From assembly GCF_000422765.1 (NCBI RefSeq), contig NZ_KE383917.1:130936-194935 (forward strand): a stretch of DNA of 64,000 nucleotides, in the 5' to 3' direction. Below, one piece after another: positions 27,310 to 37,394 of the stretch; position 1 is the stretch's first letter; the number at the start of each line of letters is the position of its first letter. Under the pieces are notes generated by a model. The model did not search any database, had not been told where the DNA came from, and was given only the letters and a program-made list of their open reading frames with translations. Position numbers and translations under genes: made by a program. The stretch comes from Neptunomonas japonica DSM 18939. GTDB lineage: Bacteria; Pseudomonadota; Gammaproteobacteria; Pseudomonadales; Balneatricaceae.

Positions 27310-28689
27310 CTATCTATATAGCAGCTTTTTTTCAGCATCACGCGGGGGGATAACCCGCGTATCATCGCCTTCCAGCGAAGTTGACGCTAAAGGCTCCAGG
27401 TCAACTTTAAGCAGCTCTAACATTTCACCCATTCCATTGAGTAAACGGTATTGCGCAATCAAGTAATCATACTTCGCCGCTATCATCGAGTTCTTAGAGG
27501 AGAACACTTCATTTTCTGTATCAAGAAGATCAAGCAATGAGCGCTGGCCAATATTAAACTGCTTCAAATATGAATCACGCGTTTGAGTGCTTGAATCAAC
27601 ATGCTGCCTAAAGAAGACTAACTGGCGACCCAGAATTTCGTAAGCGTTCCAAGAAAGCCCGACGCTCTCAACCGTTTGGCGCTCAGCATTGTTCTTAATA
27701 TCTTTTGCTTCATTGATCTGATGACGTGTTTGGCGAATTCTCGCTTTATCACTGCCACCATTATAAAGGTTATAACGTACTCGAAACATCGCCGTTAAGT
27801 CTTCATTATCGCCTTCAACACCATCAATGTTACTGTTCCAGTTACGATCAACTTCAAAGTTCAACTTTGGATACAGCAAACTACGCGCAGAATCATATTG
27901 AGCTTCTGCGGCCTGCACGTCAGCATGCGCTAGCTTTAAAGTAGGATGATTAACGATAGCCCTTTTAATGGTAGCTTCTTCATTTTCAGGTAAAGACTCA
28001 AGACTAAACTCAGGCACTTCAAGCTCTTCAGGTGCTTTTTGCCCCACTACACGCAGATAAGATGCCTGAGCATCACGCATATTATTCTCAGCAGAGAGCA
28101 CATTTACTTCCGCCAGAGCAAGACGGCCTTTTGCTTGTTGCAAAGAAGCCCTAGTCCCTAACCCTGATTCTGAACGCTTACGAATTTGTTCATATACTTT
28201 GACATGGTTATACAATGTCACGTTTGCCTGATTGCGTAATTCATTACGCTTGATCACTTCGATATAAGCCCGAGTGGCTTCCAAAGCTTTTTCTTCAGCC
28301 ACCTCTCTCAATCTATGATTACCTGCCTCAAGACGAAAAGCATGACGATCAACTTCACTACCAGTCAAAAAGCCATCAAATAGCATTTGCCGAAGGCTAA
28401 CGCTCGCTTCTCGTCTTTTTAACTCCACATCACCACCGATGGCGTTTACCGTCGCCGTATTTTTTGTCCACTCGTACCCCACACCAGCAGCAATATCAAT
28501 TTTGGGATAAAAGCCTCCTCTTGCCTGACGCACCTCTTCAAAAACAGCGTTACGTGCATCCATGCTACGCTTCACTTCAGGGTTAGACAAAACAGCACTG
28601 GTTACAACTTCTTCTAACTGACTCGCATAGGCATTTTGCACTGAACCAACGACAACAGCGAAAGCAAGCAAGGTCCTTTTTAGTATCAC
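27310..28689 (-). CDS. TolC-family outer-membrane channel of a type I secretion system (LapE/AggA-like)
   Basis: 459 aa with a signal peptide (MILKRTLLAFAVVVGSVQNA, cleavage after YAS). TolC-type OEP repeats are visible: SNPEVKRSMDARNAVFEEVR, RASLQQAKGRLALAEVNV, HPTLKLAHADVQAAEAQYD and the C-terminal SLLDLLDTENEVFSSKNS. It forms the outer-membrane exit duct with the HlyD-type adaptor and ABC transporter upstream. The regulator gene starts 22 bp before it in the same direction. A terminator follows. Confidence 0.92.
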   Translation of the reverse strand: MILKRTLLAFAVVVGSVQNAYASQLEEVVTSAVLSNPEVKRSMDARNAVFEEVRQARGGFYPKIDIAAGVGYEWTKNTATVNAIGGDVELKRREASVSLRQMLFDGFLTGSEVDRHAFRLEAGNHRLREVAEEKALEATRAYIEVIKRNELRNQANVTLYNHVKVYEQIRKRSESGLGTRASLQQAKGRLALAEVNVLSAENNMRDAQASYLRVVGQKAPEELEVPEFSLESLPENEEATIKRAIVNHPTLKLAHADVQAAEAQYDSARSLLYPKLNFEVDRNWNSNIDGVEGDNEDLTAMFRVRYNLYNGGSDKARIRQTRHQINEAKDIKNNAERQTVESVGLSWNAYEILGRQLVFFRQHVDSSTQTRDSYLKQFNIGQRSLLDLLDTENEVFSSKNSMIAAKYDYLIAQYRLLNGMGEMLELLKVDLEPLASTSLEGDDTRVIPPRDAEKKLLYR

Positions 28690-28710
28690 ACTACTCTCCA
28701 GAATAATTAT

Positions 28711-29334
28711 TTATGCTACTTGATGCGTTAACTTTAAAACGAGTAACAAGCGATCTTTTGTTCCAGTTTTCTTTAAAAGTGCAGCCACATGCGCTTTCAC
28801 AGTTCGTTCTGTAATGCCTAATATACGAGCTATCTCTTTATTTGAAGCACCAGTAATCAAACTATTGAGTACTTCTTCTTCTCGGTCTGTGAAACCATAA
28901 CTTACAGAGCCGCTTACATTAGAGGCAGGCTTTGGCTTAGAAGCGTTACCTAAGTATTGTTTAAGCAACACTTGTGTTATTGAGGGGCCAGCCCAAATAT
29001 CATTATTCTCTACAACATTAAGCAGCTCATTAAATAACGATTGTGCCACATAAGTGTTAATGTAGCCGCGAAAACCTTTTTCTAAATACTGAAGCCCTTC
29101 AGCATCACTCGGATAGTCACTCATTGCGACCCATTTAATATGCGGGTTTAGCACACATAACTTATCAGCAGTATCACCACTTAAAGCACCAATGTGCACA
29201 AGACCACAACCGGGCTGACTAACCCTATGCAATAGTAGTTGATCTAACTCAAGCACTTCAACACTGTTCTTCCCTGCATATGCAGTCCAGCGAGCCACGA
29301 CTTCCTTATTGGCGGAAACAATATACAGTTTCAT
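28711..29334 (-). CDS. LuxR-type regulator with degenerate receiver domain
   Basis: 207 aa. The C-terminal LuxR helix-turn-helix is canonical (FTDREEEVLNSLITGASNKE, IARILGITERTVKAHVAALL, residues about 145-205). The N-terminal 120 residues resemble a response-regulator receiver, but the beta-3 position where the phospho-Asp should sit reads GLVHIGALSG, so phosphorylation is unlikely. It lies between the hlyD-like and tolC-like genes of the secretion cluster, and likely tunes their expression in response to something other than a phosphorelay. Confidence 0.88.
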   Translation of the reverse strand: MKLYIVSANKEVVARWTAYAGKNSVEVLELDQLLLHRVSQPGCGLVHIGALSGDTADKLCVLNPHIKWVAMSDYPSDAEGLQYLEKGFRGYINTYVAQSLFNELLNVVENNDIWAGPSITQVLLKQYLGNASKPKPASNVSGSVSYGFTDREEEVLNSLITGASNKEIARILGITERTVKAHVAALLKKTGTKDRLLLVLKLTHQVA

Positions 29335-29457
29335 CTTAATATTCCGTTAACTACAACTATCACAAAAGCATAGTTGAAAAACTGATATTCGCCATCTTTA
29401 AATATACCTTTGAATATAAGACCAATAGATAAAATCACTGATAATAGTCTAGTAAAA

Positions 29458-30783
29458 TTAACGCTCGGTTAATGCACGGCTTTTACCTTTTAGAATAGGT
29501 TTGAGTAGATAATCCATTACCGTCTTCTTGCCTGTCATAATATCCACGCTCACCGTCATACCACTAATAAGCGGTAATAAGGCTTCATTCTTACCAATAT
29601 AAGGCTTATCTGTTTTTAGGCGCACAATATAGTGCGGTTCACCATCTTCATCTAATATAGTACTCGGGGACACAAAACTTACTTCTGCATCAACCCCACC
29701 ATATATACTAAAATCATAGGCCGATACTTTAATGACTGCTCTTTGCCCCGCATTAACTTTGGCAATATCAGAAGGTTTTAATTTAGCTTCAACTAAAAGA
29801 GTATCTTCCCATGGGATAATATTAATGAGTTCATCCCCCGGCTGGATAACTCCTTCAACTGTATTTATTAGCAACTGCTTAACCGTTCCTTTAACAGGCG
29901 CACGCACTTCAGTACGTGTAATTTTATCCTGCATGCCTCCCAGAGACTCTTTTAAGCGTGCCGCTTCAGATAAAACCTCATTCAACTCAGCCCTAGCTAC
30001 ACTAATAAACTGCAACTCCGCTTCATCCAACTTTTTCTTGGTTTCATTTAACGATGATGTAATACGCGGAATACTAAGACGAATACCATCCAGCTCACCG
30101 CGCAAGTCATTAACTTGACGCCTTAAACGCAAAAATTCGACTTCAGAAATAACACCTTCTGCAACCAACGGCTGAGTAATTTTTACTTCTCTATTTAATA
30201 ATCCATAACTACGAGATAATTGAGTTTTCTTTGATTCAGCTTGACGTAACTCCTGGCGCTTTTGATCGACTTGCTGCCCAAGAATATCCAACGTCGCTTT
30301 TAGTTCGTTATTTCTTGCTACGTAAAGAGTCTGCTCTTGGGTGATTAAAGAATTATATTCAGGCGGAAAGCCCTCAGGAATAGAAAACGCTTGCGAGGCA
30401 GCTTCAGCTTTTAATCTAGCCGCCTTTGCCAACAGCTCTAGTTCGCGCACCTTATTCTCTTTAAAGGAGCTAGCAAAGCGTGTGTCATCTATACGTAATA
30501 AGATCTGCCCCCTCTCTACAAGGTCTCCCTCTGATACAAGGATTTCGGAAACAATCCCGCCTTCTAGATTCTGAACCACTTGCAGCTGCTTAGAAGGGAT
30601 TATTTCTCCCTCACCTCTGCTTATTTCATCCAGCGTGGCCCAACTAGCCCAAGCAATGGCAATACATACAAAAGCCAGCATACTCCAAAGCAGCAATCGA
30701 GCGCCTTTAGGCGTTTGCTCCAGCATGGCTTCGCTCACACTCGGCATATATAACAAATCATCTGTGGATAATTTTTGACTCAT
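29458..30783 (-). CDS. HlyD-family type I secretion membrane-fusion protein (LapC-like)
   Basis: 441 aa. One N-terminal membrane helix (LLLWSMLAFVCIAIAWASWA), a barrel-sandwich half-motif (QLQVVQNLEGGIVSEILVSE GD split by the coiled coil), a long periplasmic coiled coil (about residues 110-290) and a C-terminal barrel (VRAPVKGTVKQLLINTVEGV). It bridges the inner-membrane ABC transporter and the TolC-like channel. It starts 10 bp after the ABC gene. Identification firm; cargo unknown. Confidence 0.93.
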   Translation of the reverse strand: MSQKLSTDDLLYMPSVSEAMLEQTPKGARLLLWSMLAFVCIAIAWASWATLDEISRGEGEIIPSKQLQVVQNLEGGIVSEILVSEGDLVERGQILLRIDDTRFASSFKENKVRELELLAKAARLKAEAASQAFSIPEGFPPEYNSLITQEQTLYVARNNELKATLDILGQQVDQKRQELRQAESKKTQLSRSYGLLNREVKITQPLVAEGVISEVEFLRLRRQVNDLRGELDGIRLSIPRITSSLNETKKKLDEAELQFISVARAELNEVLSEAARLKESLGGMQDKITRTEVRAPVKGTVKQLLINTVEGVIQPGDELINIIPWEDTLLVEAKLKPSDIAKVNAGQRAVIKVSAYDFSIYGGVDAEVSFVSPSTILDEDGEPHYIVRLKTDKPYIGKNEALLPLISGMTVSVDIMTGKKTVMDYLLKPILKGKSRALTER

Positions 30784-30792
30784 AACATTTCC

Positions 30793-32913
30793 TTAACGCT
30801 GAATGTGCAGGCGCCCCTGCTTAAGGGCATCCAAAACTACTGCTTTAGGACCGTCAGCCACCACTAAGCCACCGTCCATTACAATAATTCTATCCACTAA
30901 CGACAACAGCGACATTTTGTGTGTCACTAAAATAACTGAACGTCCTTTACCGTATGTCTCTAATTGGCCTCGGATATACTCTTCTGAAGCGTTATCCATT
31001 GAGTTTGTAGGCTCATCTAAAATAAGAATAGATGGCTTATGAATAAGCGCTCTAGCTATTGCAACGGCCTGGCGCTGCCCACCTGATAGTGCAGCACCTC
31101 GCTCTCCCACTGGCAAGTCAAAGCCTAAAGGGTGTCTATGTACGAAGCTATCGACACCAGCTAGCCCAGCAACTTCTACCAACACTTCATCATCAACTTC
31201 CGGGGAACCCATAACAATATTATCTCTGACAGTTCCATCAAAGAGCATAATATCTTGCGGGACATAACCAATATGCCGGCGCAGATCAATTGGATCAATC
31301 TGGTTTAAATCAATATCATCCAAACGAATCGAGCCACTATCAGGTTTATATAACCCCATAATGAGCTTCTCGATGGTTGTTTTACCGGAGCCAATACGTC
31401 CAATCAAAGCAACTTTTTCACCCGGATTTAGTGTAAATGAAGCCTTTTCTAAGGATGCCTGCTCGGTACCTGGATATTTGAAATGCACGTCTTTAAATTC
31501 AATTTTCCCAGCTAACTCAGGACGATGTACAAACTGTCGATCCTTATCCCTCTCATCAGGCAACTGCATAATGCTATCAAGTGTTTCTAGCGCCGTACGA
31601 GATTGGTGAAAATTAGTGATCAAGCTAGCCACTTGCGCCATTGGCTGAAGTACTCGCCCTGCTAATATGACACAGGCAATAAGAGCCCCCATTGATAGCT
31701 CGCGCTCTGATATTAGATAAACACCATAAATAACCAGCGATACAGAGCATAACTGAGTTACCAAGCCGGCAAAGTTCATTACCGAGTTAGATAACATTTT
31801 GGCCTGCATGCCCCATTTCGCAATATATCCGACGGCTTGCTCCCAACGCAGCTGCAATGAGGATGCTGCTCGTTGCGTCTTGACTGTCTCCATCGCCGTC
31901 AAGCACTCCACCAAGGTCGAGTTTTTTTGCGCTGAAGACTCAAATGTTTTTTCTACTGCAGCTTTAAGCTTGCCACTAATAAACAGTGAATAAATAATAA
32001 TAACAGGGACGCCGACCAACGGCACAACGACTAATGGCCCACCAATCATACCAATAACAATAAGAAAAATGACGGCAAACGGCAGATCAATCAAAATAGA
32101 GTTAGTAGTAGAGCTTAAAAAACCACGAATGCTTTCAAACTCACGCAAGTTATTTGAAAAGGCGCCAACTGAACGCGGCATAACGGCATATTGTAATGAC
32201 ATGACTTTTTCAAAAAGCATCGAAGATAATAATATATCCGTCTTTTTACCTGCTAGCTCAATAAAATAAGCGCGCAACATCTTTAAGCCAAAATCAAACA
32301 CATAAACAATGAAGACACCAAAAGCGAGCACCCATAATGTCTCTATTGCATTATTGGGTACTACACGGTCATAAACGTTCATAACAAATAAAGGGTTCGC
32401 TAAAACAAATAAATTTATTAGGAACGAGGCAATTAATACGTCTCTATAAATTTTTGCAGAGCGCCAAATGGTTCCCCAGAACCAGTGCCCTTCCTGCTGA
32501 TCTAAAACCCGAGAGACACGCTCGGTAAAGCGATACTCCAAGCGCACAAAGATAGCATGGCCAGAGTAACTGCTCTCTAAGTCCTCCAAGGATAACCGAT
32601 GAGCACCACCGCTTTCAGGCTGGATAATAACAGCCTCACCTGTCTGAGCATCAACTTCTTGAAAAATACAGGCTTGATCATCATTAAGAATAAGCACCAC
32701 AGGCAAGGTTAAAGCAGATATACCCGAGAGGTCTCGTTTAACTATCCGCGAGGAGAAACCGGCTCTTTTCGCTGCCCTGACAAACAGTTTAGGGGTAAGC
32801 CTATGATTAATGAGCGGCAACCCTTCTCGAAGAACATCCGCCGACATAGGGCGATGGTTCTGCTGGGTTAAATGTACTAAACAATTAAGAAGAGGGTCTT
32901 GTACTACATCCAT
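30793..32913 (-). CDS. Type I secretion ABC transporter with degenerate C39 domain (LapB-like)
   Basis: 706 aa from the ATG at 32913 (MDVVQDPLLNCLVHLTQQNH). The N-terminal 130 residues form a C39-like domain lacking the Cys-His protease pair (LSLEDLESSYSGHAIFVRLE is the typical end), as in LapB/HlyB exporters of large adhesins. Then a six-helix transmembrane domain and a nucleotide-binding domain with Walker A ALIGRIGSGKTT, signature LSGGQRQAVAIARAL and Walker B SILILDEPTNSMD. It powers export through the HlyD- and TolC-like partners downstream. Confidence 0.94.
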   Translation of the reverse strand: MDVVQDPLLNCLVHLTQQNHRPMSADVLREGLPLINHRLTPKLFVRAAKRAGFSSRIVKRDLSGISALTLPVVLILNDDQACIFQEVDAQTGEAVIIQPESGGAHRLSLEDLESSYSGHAIFVRLEYRFTERVSRVLDQQEGHWFWGTIWRSAKIYRDVLIASFLINLFVLANPLFVMNVYDRVVPNNAIETLWVLAFGVFIVYVFDFGLKMLRAYFIELAGKKTDILLSSMLFEKVMSLQYAVMPRSVGAFSNNLREFESIRGFLSSTTNSILIDLPFAVIFLIVIGMIGGPLVVVPLVGVPVIIIYSLFISGKLKAAVEKTFESSAQKNSTLVECLTAMETVKTQRAASSLQLRWEQAVGYIAKWGMQAKMLSNSVMNFAGLVTQLCSVSLVIYGVYLISERELSMGALIACVILAGRVLQPMAQVASLITNFHQSRTALETLDSIMQLPDERDKDRQFVHRPELAGKIEFKDVHFKYPGTEQASLEKASFTLNPGEKVALIGRIGSGKTTIEKLIMGLYKPDSGSIRLDDIDLNQIDPIDLRRHIGYVPQDIMLFDGTVRDNIVMGSPEVDDEVLVEVAGLAGVDSFVHRHPLGFDLPVGERGAALSGGQRQAVAIARALIHKPSILILDEPTNSMDNASEEYIRGQLETYGKGRSVILVTHKMSLLSLVDRIIVMDGGLVVADGPKAVVLDALKQGRLHIQR

Positions 32914-32982
32914 TTTCTTGACCAATATCCACTAAAGCCTACATACTAGCATGTATCTAAGTAACTGAAAGAAGAATGGTTT

Positions 32983-33345
32983 ATGTTATACGCCCTACGT
33001 AACAATGAAGGCCGCATTACAGGCTTATCAGAGACTCTACAAGACGGTGCAGAAGCTGTTGACCTGAAAAACCCAGACGTTCTAGCGTTCCTGTCGCTCA
33101 ACGATGACAAAATGACGCCCGATGCTTACCTAGATAGCTCAGACACGGGAATAGCCCGTATCGTTGAGGATTTGGTAGAGCTGATGGTGTCTCGCAATCT
33201 TATTATTTTCACTGATTTACCTGATGCAGCCCAACGAAAATTACTAACAAGAAAACTAGCTAGGAAGTTAATTAATCAAGGTGATGAAACAGAAGAAAGT
33301 AGCGAGAGCGCATCAATTTTATCTGATGATGAACCGTGGATCTAA
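32983..33345 (+). CDS. Conserved small acidic protein (often mislabelled tryptophan synthase beta-like)
   Basis: 120 aa. The central block ARIVEDLVELMVSRNLIIFT, then DLPDAAQRKLLTRK, is the recognisable signature of a short proteobacterial family sometimes annotated as tryptophan synthase subunit beta-like. It has no TrpB fold or PLP motif. N-terminus MLYALRNNEGRITGLSE; the C-terminal 25 residues are Ser/Glu-rich and probably disordered. It diverges from the secretion ABC gene (69 bp apart) and its stop overlaps the converging receiver/TPR gene by 4 bp. Function unknown. Confidence 0.75.
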   Translation: MLYALRNNEGRITGLSETLQDGAEAVDLKNPDVLAFLSLNDDKMTPDAYLDSSDTGIARIVEDLVELMVSRNLIIFTDLPDAAQRKLLTRKLARKLINQGDETEESSESASILSDDEPWI

Positions 33346-34925
33346 TCCACTGCTTCCATCTTCATCTGAATATCAGAGTAGCGCTGCAACAATACTTTAA
33401 AGCGCTTATGCTGCTTTATTGAAAAAGCGCCGAAGTTAAGCCGGTTCAAGCGCAATAAACAACTAACCCAGTGTTGTAACGAGAGCTCATTGCTAGCTTG
33501 CAGCTTCAACTCAATTTCCATTTGAGCTAAATTCAGAACAATAGCCACGCTTTGCGCATCCGCCGATTCAGCTCGCCTAAAGAACGCTACAGCACTCACT
33601 ACATCGCCTTTTTTATATTTTTGTAAGCCACTTTTCATAAACGTAACCCATGAAGGCACCGTCTCGGCTTGCAGCAATTGCGATCTAATCAGCTTAACTT
33701 TATCTGCTACAGGACCACCTTCAGTGGCATCAATAACCCAATCCATCCATCGCCACTGCTCAGAAACACTCATTTCACTAAAGAGCTCTATCGCTTGCAG
33801 TAACTCAGCCTCTTCTAGCTCAGCATTACCGAGCACCTTTCTCAGCTCTGAGATAATTACGTGAGCCCTAAACTGCACCGAAATATCCCCCGAGAAATCC
33901 CTCATCACATCTTCCATTGCCCTGATCGCTTCGAGCTCAAGCTCTTCTTGTTTTTCTTTCTTCACTTGGTATTGAGCAATAAGACAACGTACCAATGAAA
34001 AATAGTGATCAGGATCTTGAAAAACCGAATAACGTGAATATTTCAGCACCGCCCGAAATGCATCAATAGCCAAACCCCATTCTTGCGCGCAGGCAGCCAA
34101 ATTGCCCATTTCCGACTGCAACTGCGGAACGGCGGGCTGTAGCATCACAGCTTTACGCATAAGAATAATAGACTGCGACAAGTCACCACAAACATGCATG
34201 CTTCTTGCCAACCATGAAAACGCTTCAACAGAAATATGCTGCTGATCAACAACCTGCTGCAAAATCTTAATCGCATCTTGATGACGCCCCAAAAAATAAA
34301 AGGACATTCCCTGCCCGACCTGCGCCCAGACCTGCTTTCTAGAAGCGACTAACTGGCCAAACAACACTTCAGCTTCCTGGTACCTTTTGGACTCTAGCAA
34401 ACAAACCCCTTGAAGACGCTCCAAGTAAATTTTAAGTCCGGGATAAACATCAATCAAACGCGCACAATACTCTAATGCATCACTCCACTTACCGCTATCC
34501 ATCGACTCTTCTACACGATAGACTGCTTTTTTAACTCGCTGTAGCTTTTCTAGGAGATTCTGAATTTTTGCACGATCATACGGGCGAGTAATATAAGCAT
34601 CAGGTGCGCTTTCTAAAGAACCAACAAGCAAAGAGGACGAAGCAGAATCAATAATAAGCAAAAATCGTGTTTGAAAGAGGCGTAGTTTTTCAGCGAATGC
34701 CTCCTGCACAACTTGCAGGCCATTTTTCTCCGCCTTGCCCATATCATAAGCAACAAGAACAATATCAAATTCCATCTCACGCAGATAACTTACAGCCATA
34801 TTTACCGACGACGCCGCTTCAACTTGCTCAAAGCCTAAACCCGATACGATATCTCTAAGCCTAGATAATTCATCCAGCTTATAATCGACAATCAGGACTG
34901 ATTTTCCGAAACGGCTATTTGACAT
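33342..34925 (-). CDS. Pseudo-receiver/TPR protein
   Basis: 527 aa from the ATG at 34925 (MSNSRFGKSVLIVDYKLDEL); the frame extends 22 residues upstream into non-conserved sequence. Residues 1-125 form a CheY-like receiver. The phospho-acceptor position reads FDIVLVAYDMG, with Ala where Asp is expected, so it may be inactive. The rest is a set of TPR helices (SDALEYCARLIDVYPGLKIY, YQEAEVLFGQLV, HQDAIKILQQVV) forming a binding scaffold. No output domain. It is separated from argG by a terminator. Confidence 0.82.
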   Translation of the reverse strand: MSNSRFGKSVLIVDYKLDELSRLRDIVSGLGFEQVEAASSVNMAVSYLREMEFDIVLVAYDMGKAEKNGLQVVQEAFAEKLRLFQTRFLLIIDSASSSLLVGSLESAPDAYITRPYDRAKIQNLLEKLQRVKKAVYRVEESMDSGKWSDALEYCARLIDVYPGLKIYLERLQGVCLLESKRYQEAEVLFGQLVASRKQVWAQVGQGMSFYFLGRHQDAIKILQQVVDQQHISVEAFSWLARSMHVCGDLSQSIILMRKAVMLQPAVPQLQSEMGNLAACAQEWGLAIDAFRAVLKYSRYSVFQDPDHYFSLVRCLIAQYQVKKEKQEELELEAIRAMEDVMRDFSGDISVQFRAHVIISELRKVLGNAELEEAELLQAIELFSEMSVSEQWRWMDWVIDATEGGPVADKVKLIRSQLLQAETVPSWVTFMKSGLQKYKKGDVVSAVAFFRRAESADAQSVAIVLNLAQMEIELKLQASNELSLQHWVSCLLRLNRLNFGAFSIKQHKRFKVLLQRYSDIQMKMEAVD

Positions 34926-34992
34926 GCACTCGCATCTTAAAAAACATAAACCAATATAAATCAGCCTATTAGAAAAACACTCGTTATACAAA

Positions 34993-35019
34993 AAAACCCG
35001 CTAATAAGCGGGTTTTTTT
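34993..35019 (-). terminator. Bidirectional intrinsic terminator after argG
   Basis: CCCGC (34997-35001), loop TAATAA, GCGGG (35008-35012), flanked by A6 and T7. On the minus strand it ends argG transcription, about 20 bp after its stop codon, and precedes the promoter region of the receiver/TPR gene. Confidence 0.9.
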
Positions 35020-35038
35020 CGTATTTTACATTTGAAAA

Positions 35039-36265
35039 TTAATCTTCAAGTAAATTACGACCTTTACCTGCTGCAATACGCATGCGTAAAGCATTTAACT
35101 TAATAAAACCTTCTGCATCTTTCTGATCATACGAACCAGCATCATCTTCAAATGTTGCAATGCTTTCATCAAACAAGCTGTCATCCGAGCGGCGCCCAAC
35201 AACAACGACGTTACCTTTATAAAGTTTCAGACGAACATCACCGTTCACATTACGCTGACTGTAATCGATCATCTGCTGAAGCATCTTACGCTCTTCAGAC
35301 CACCAGAAACCGTTATAGATAAGCTTAGCGTAACGAGGCATTAACTCGTCTTTCAAATGTGCAGCTTCGCGATCTAGGGTAATAGACTCAATAGCACGAT
35401 GAGCTTTCAACATAATTGTGCCACCCGGTGTTTCATAGCAACCACGTGCTTTCATACCCACAAAGCGGTTTTCTACGATATCCAAACGACCTATACCATT
35501 TGCACCACCGATTGTGTTCAGGTTTTCTAGTATAGTTGCTGGAGAAAGCTCTACACCATCAATCGCTGTAATATCACCATTAGCGTAAGTCAATTCAATA
35601 TATGTCGGCTCATCCGGCGCAGTTTCAGGAGAAACAGACCAACGCCACATGTCGTCTTCAGCTTCAGCCCACGGCTCTTCTAGAACACCACCCTCATAAG
35701 AAATATGAAGCAGGTTGGCATCCATTGAATACGGCGATTTTTTCTTGCTCGTTGAGAAATCAACAGGAATATCATGCTCTTCACAATACGCCATCAGTGT
35801 TTCACGCGAAGTCAGGTCCCATTCACGCCAAGGAGCAATAACAGTAACCCCAGGCTTCAGTGCATAAGCACCCAGCTCGAAACGAACTTGGTCATTACCT
35901 TTACCAGTAGCACCATGAGAAATGGCATCAGCACCGGTCTCATTAGCAATTTCAATCAAGCGCTTAGAAATAAGAGGCCTAGCGATTGATGTACCTAACA
36001 GGTACTCACCTTCGTAAACAGTGTTTGCACGGAACATTGGGAAAACAAAATCACGCACAAACTCTTCACGCAAGTCATCAATGTAGATCTCTTTAACACC
36101 TAGCGCTTCAGCTTTCGCACGAGCAGGCTCTACTTCTTCGCCTTGCCCCAAGTCTGCTGTAAATGTAACCACTTCACAGTTATAAGTTTCCTGTAACCAG
36201 CGGACGATAACCGATGTATCCAATCCACCAGAATAAGCCAGTACTACTTTTTTAATATCGGACAT
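35039..36265 (-). CDS. argG: Argininosuccinate synthase
   Basis: 408 aa from the ATG at 36265 ([20 protein letters not shown]); GGAG lies 10 bases before it, and 14 upstream in-frame residues are not conserved. PP-loop AYSGGLDTS binds [18 protein letters not shown] and [13 protein letters not shown] are family blocks. It joins citrulline and aspartate in arginine synthesis. argD and argF lie about 3-5 kb away on the other strand, so arginine genes are clustered but not one operon. Confidence 0.97.
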   Translation of the reverse strand: MSDIKKVVLAYSGGLDTSVIVRWLQETYNCEVVTFTADLGQGEEVEPARAKAEALGVKEIYIDDLREEFVRDFVFPMFRANTVYEGEYLLGTSIARPLISKRLIEIANETGADAISHGATGKGNDQVRFELGAYALKPGVTVIAPWREWDLTSRETLMAYCEEHDIPVDFSTSKKKSPYSMDANLLHISYEGGVLEEPWAEAEDDMWRWSVSPETAPDEPTYIELTYANGDITAIDGVELSPATILENLNTIGGANGIGRLDIVENRFVGMKARGCYETPGGTIMLKAHRAIESITLDREAAHLKDELMPRYAKLIYNGFWWSEERKMLQQMIDYSQRNVNGDVRLKLYKGNVVVVGRRSDDSLFDESIATFEDDAGSYDQKDAEGFIKLNALRMRIAAGKGRNLLED

Positions 36266-36289
36266 CAACAAAGAGCTCCACTGAATAAC

Positions 36290-36342
36290 AGTTGTGCAAA
36301 ACCACAACTATGAGAATATATATTTTAAAGCGCGATATTATA
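36290..36342 (-). promoter_or_regulatory. argG promoter element and leader hairpin
   Basis: On the minus strand there is a perfect -10 box TATAAT (36337-36342); the -35 is weak. The predicted leader contains a 7-bp stem AGTTGTG/CACAACT (36303-36309 with 36290-36296), 25 bp before the start codon. An AT-rich TAAAATATATATTCTCA segment between them has only a half match to an ArgR box. Confidence 0.5.
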
Positions 36343-36374
36343 GCAGCTCTTAGGCAGAAGAAACACTTCCATCA

Positions 36375-37235
36375 TTAGCGCTCAAGACGAATTGTCACAC
36401 GACGATTACGGGCTCGATTCTTGGTAGAGGAATTTGCAACAACAGGGTAACGCTCGCCATGATAGCGCGTGGTCAGTATTTTTTCATCCACCCCTTTAGA
36501 GACCAAATAACGCGTCACTTCTTCTGCACGCTGCTTTGACAAATCGCGATTTAACAACCTGCGCCCAGCATTATCCGAATGACCATCTACATAGACAGAT
36601 GAGACACGCTCATCTGCTTTGATATACTCTACGATGAGATCCATGCGTGCTTTTGTTGAATCAGACAAACGCCATTGCGCTGGCGGAAAAAGCACAGCCG
36701 TTCTTGCTACTTGTCGGTAGTTAACCGGTAATAACTGATCAACACATTCGACATAGTTATTATAAGATTTTTGAAAGTTTGCGGCAGACAAACCAACACG
36801 CAACACCTCATTCGACCCCATCCAACCAGGCATGGTAAAAGTGGGCGACATGCCCCGGTACAGAGCAACCAGCATCTCACCAGCATAGTCAGATTTAACA
36901 TTAACCTGACGATCACCAGCTCTGACTTTAACAACGCCAATCATCTCAGGCGCGACACCAGGCTGCCATGCCGACGCCTCAGCAACCAATTTAACCTTTC
37001 CTGACAGGACGCCCTTTTGCGTAGGCAGCAACTGAAAAACAGCTTTCTCTCCCGCCTCATGAAAAAAACGAGCGATACCATAAGAGGGAACAACCTGCTC
37101 CAATCGACAAGAAAATTGAGATGCTTCTACATCCCAGCTGGACTGGTCGATAGCAACCATAAAAGTCACAGCATGCACTACCTGTACAGGCAGCATAAAG
37201 AGCATTAAAAAGAACAGCTTAATTCTTAGCGTCAT
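36375..37235 (-). CDS. motY: MotY-like OmpA-family protein (Na+-driven flagellar motor T-ring)
   Basis: 286 aa with signal peptide (MTLRIKLFFLMLFMLPVQVV, cleavage after HA). The N-terminal MotY domain has ASQFSCRLEQVVPSYGIARF and LVAEASAWQPG; the C-terminal OmpA-like peptidoglycan-binding domain has VDGHSDNAGRRLLNRDLSKQ and RNRRVTIRLE. In Vibrio, MotY forms the T ring that anchors PomAB stators, consistent with a Na+-driven motor. Other flagellar genes are not in the window; solitary motY genes are common. Confidence 0.88.
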   Translation of the reverse strand: MTLRIKLFFLMLFMLPVQVVHAVTFMVAIDQSSWDVEASQFSCRLEQVVPSYGIARFFHEAGEKAVFQLLPTQKGVLSGKVKLVAEASAWQPGVAPEMIGVVKVRAGDRQVNVKSDYAGEMLVALYRGMSPTFTMPGWMGSNEVLRVGLSAANFQKSYNNYVECVDQLLPVNYRQVARTAVLFPPAQWRLSDSTKARMDLIVEYIKADERVSSVYVDGHSDNAGRRLLNRDLSKQRAEEVTRYLVSKGVDEKILTTRYHGERYPVVANSSTKNRARNRRVTIRLER

Positions 37236-37394
37236 AATCCAGGCAACAATTTAAGAGAAAACTTCCAACAGCATTAGAACAACTATAAGCTCTAATGCTG
37301 ATTCAAGACACTTCTGTTTGGCTAACATCAATTCTGGCTGCTAGAATGTCCCGAATGAAAGAACATTTCAAGCAGTCATTATTAAGGATACCTT

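Noticed and set aside
32983..33345. Tryptophan synthase beta subunit
   Set aside because: A label seen on this small family, but the protein is 120 aa without PLP lysine or TrpB fold motifs.
36310..36330. ArgR box at the argG promoter
   Set aside because: Only one half of the palindrome matches; too weak to call, though arginine control is plausible.
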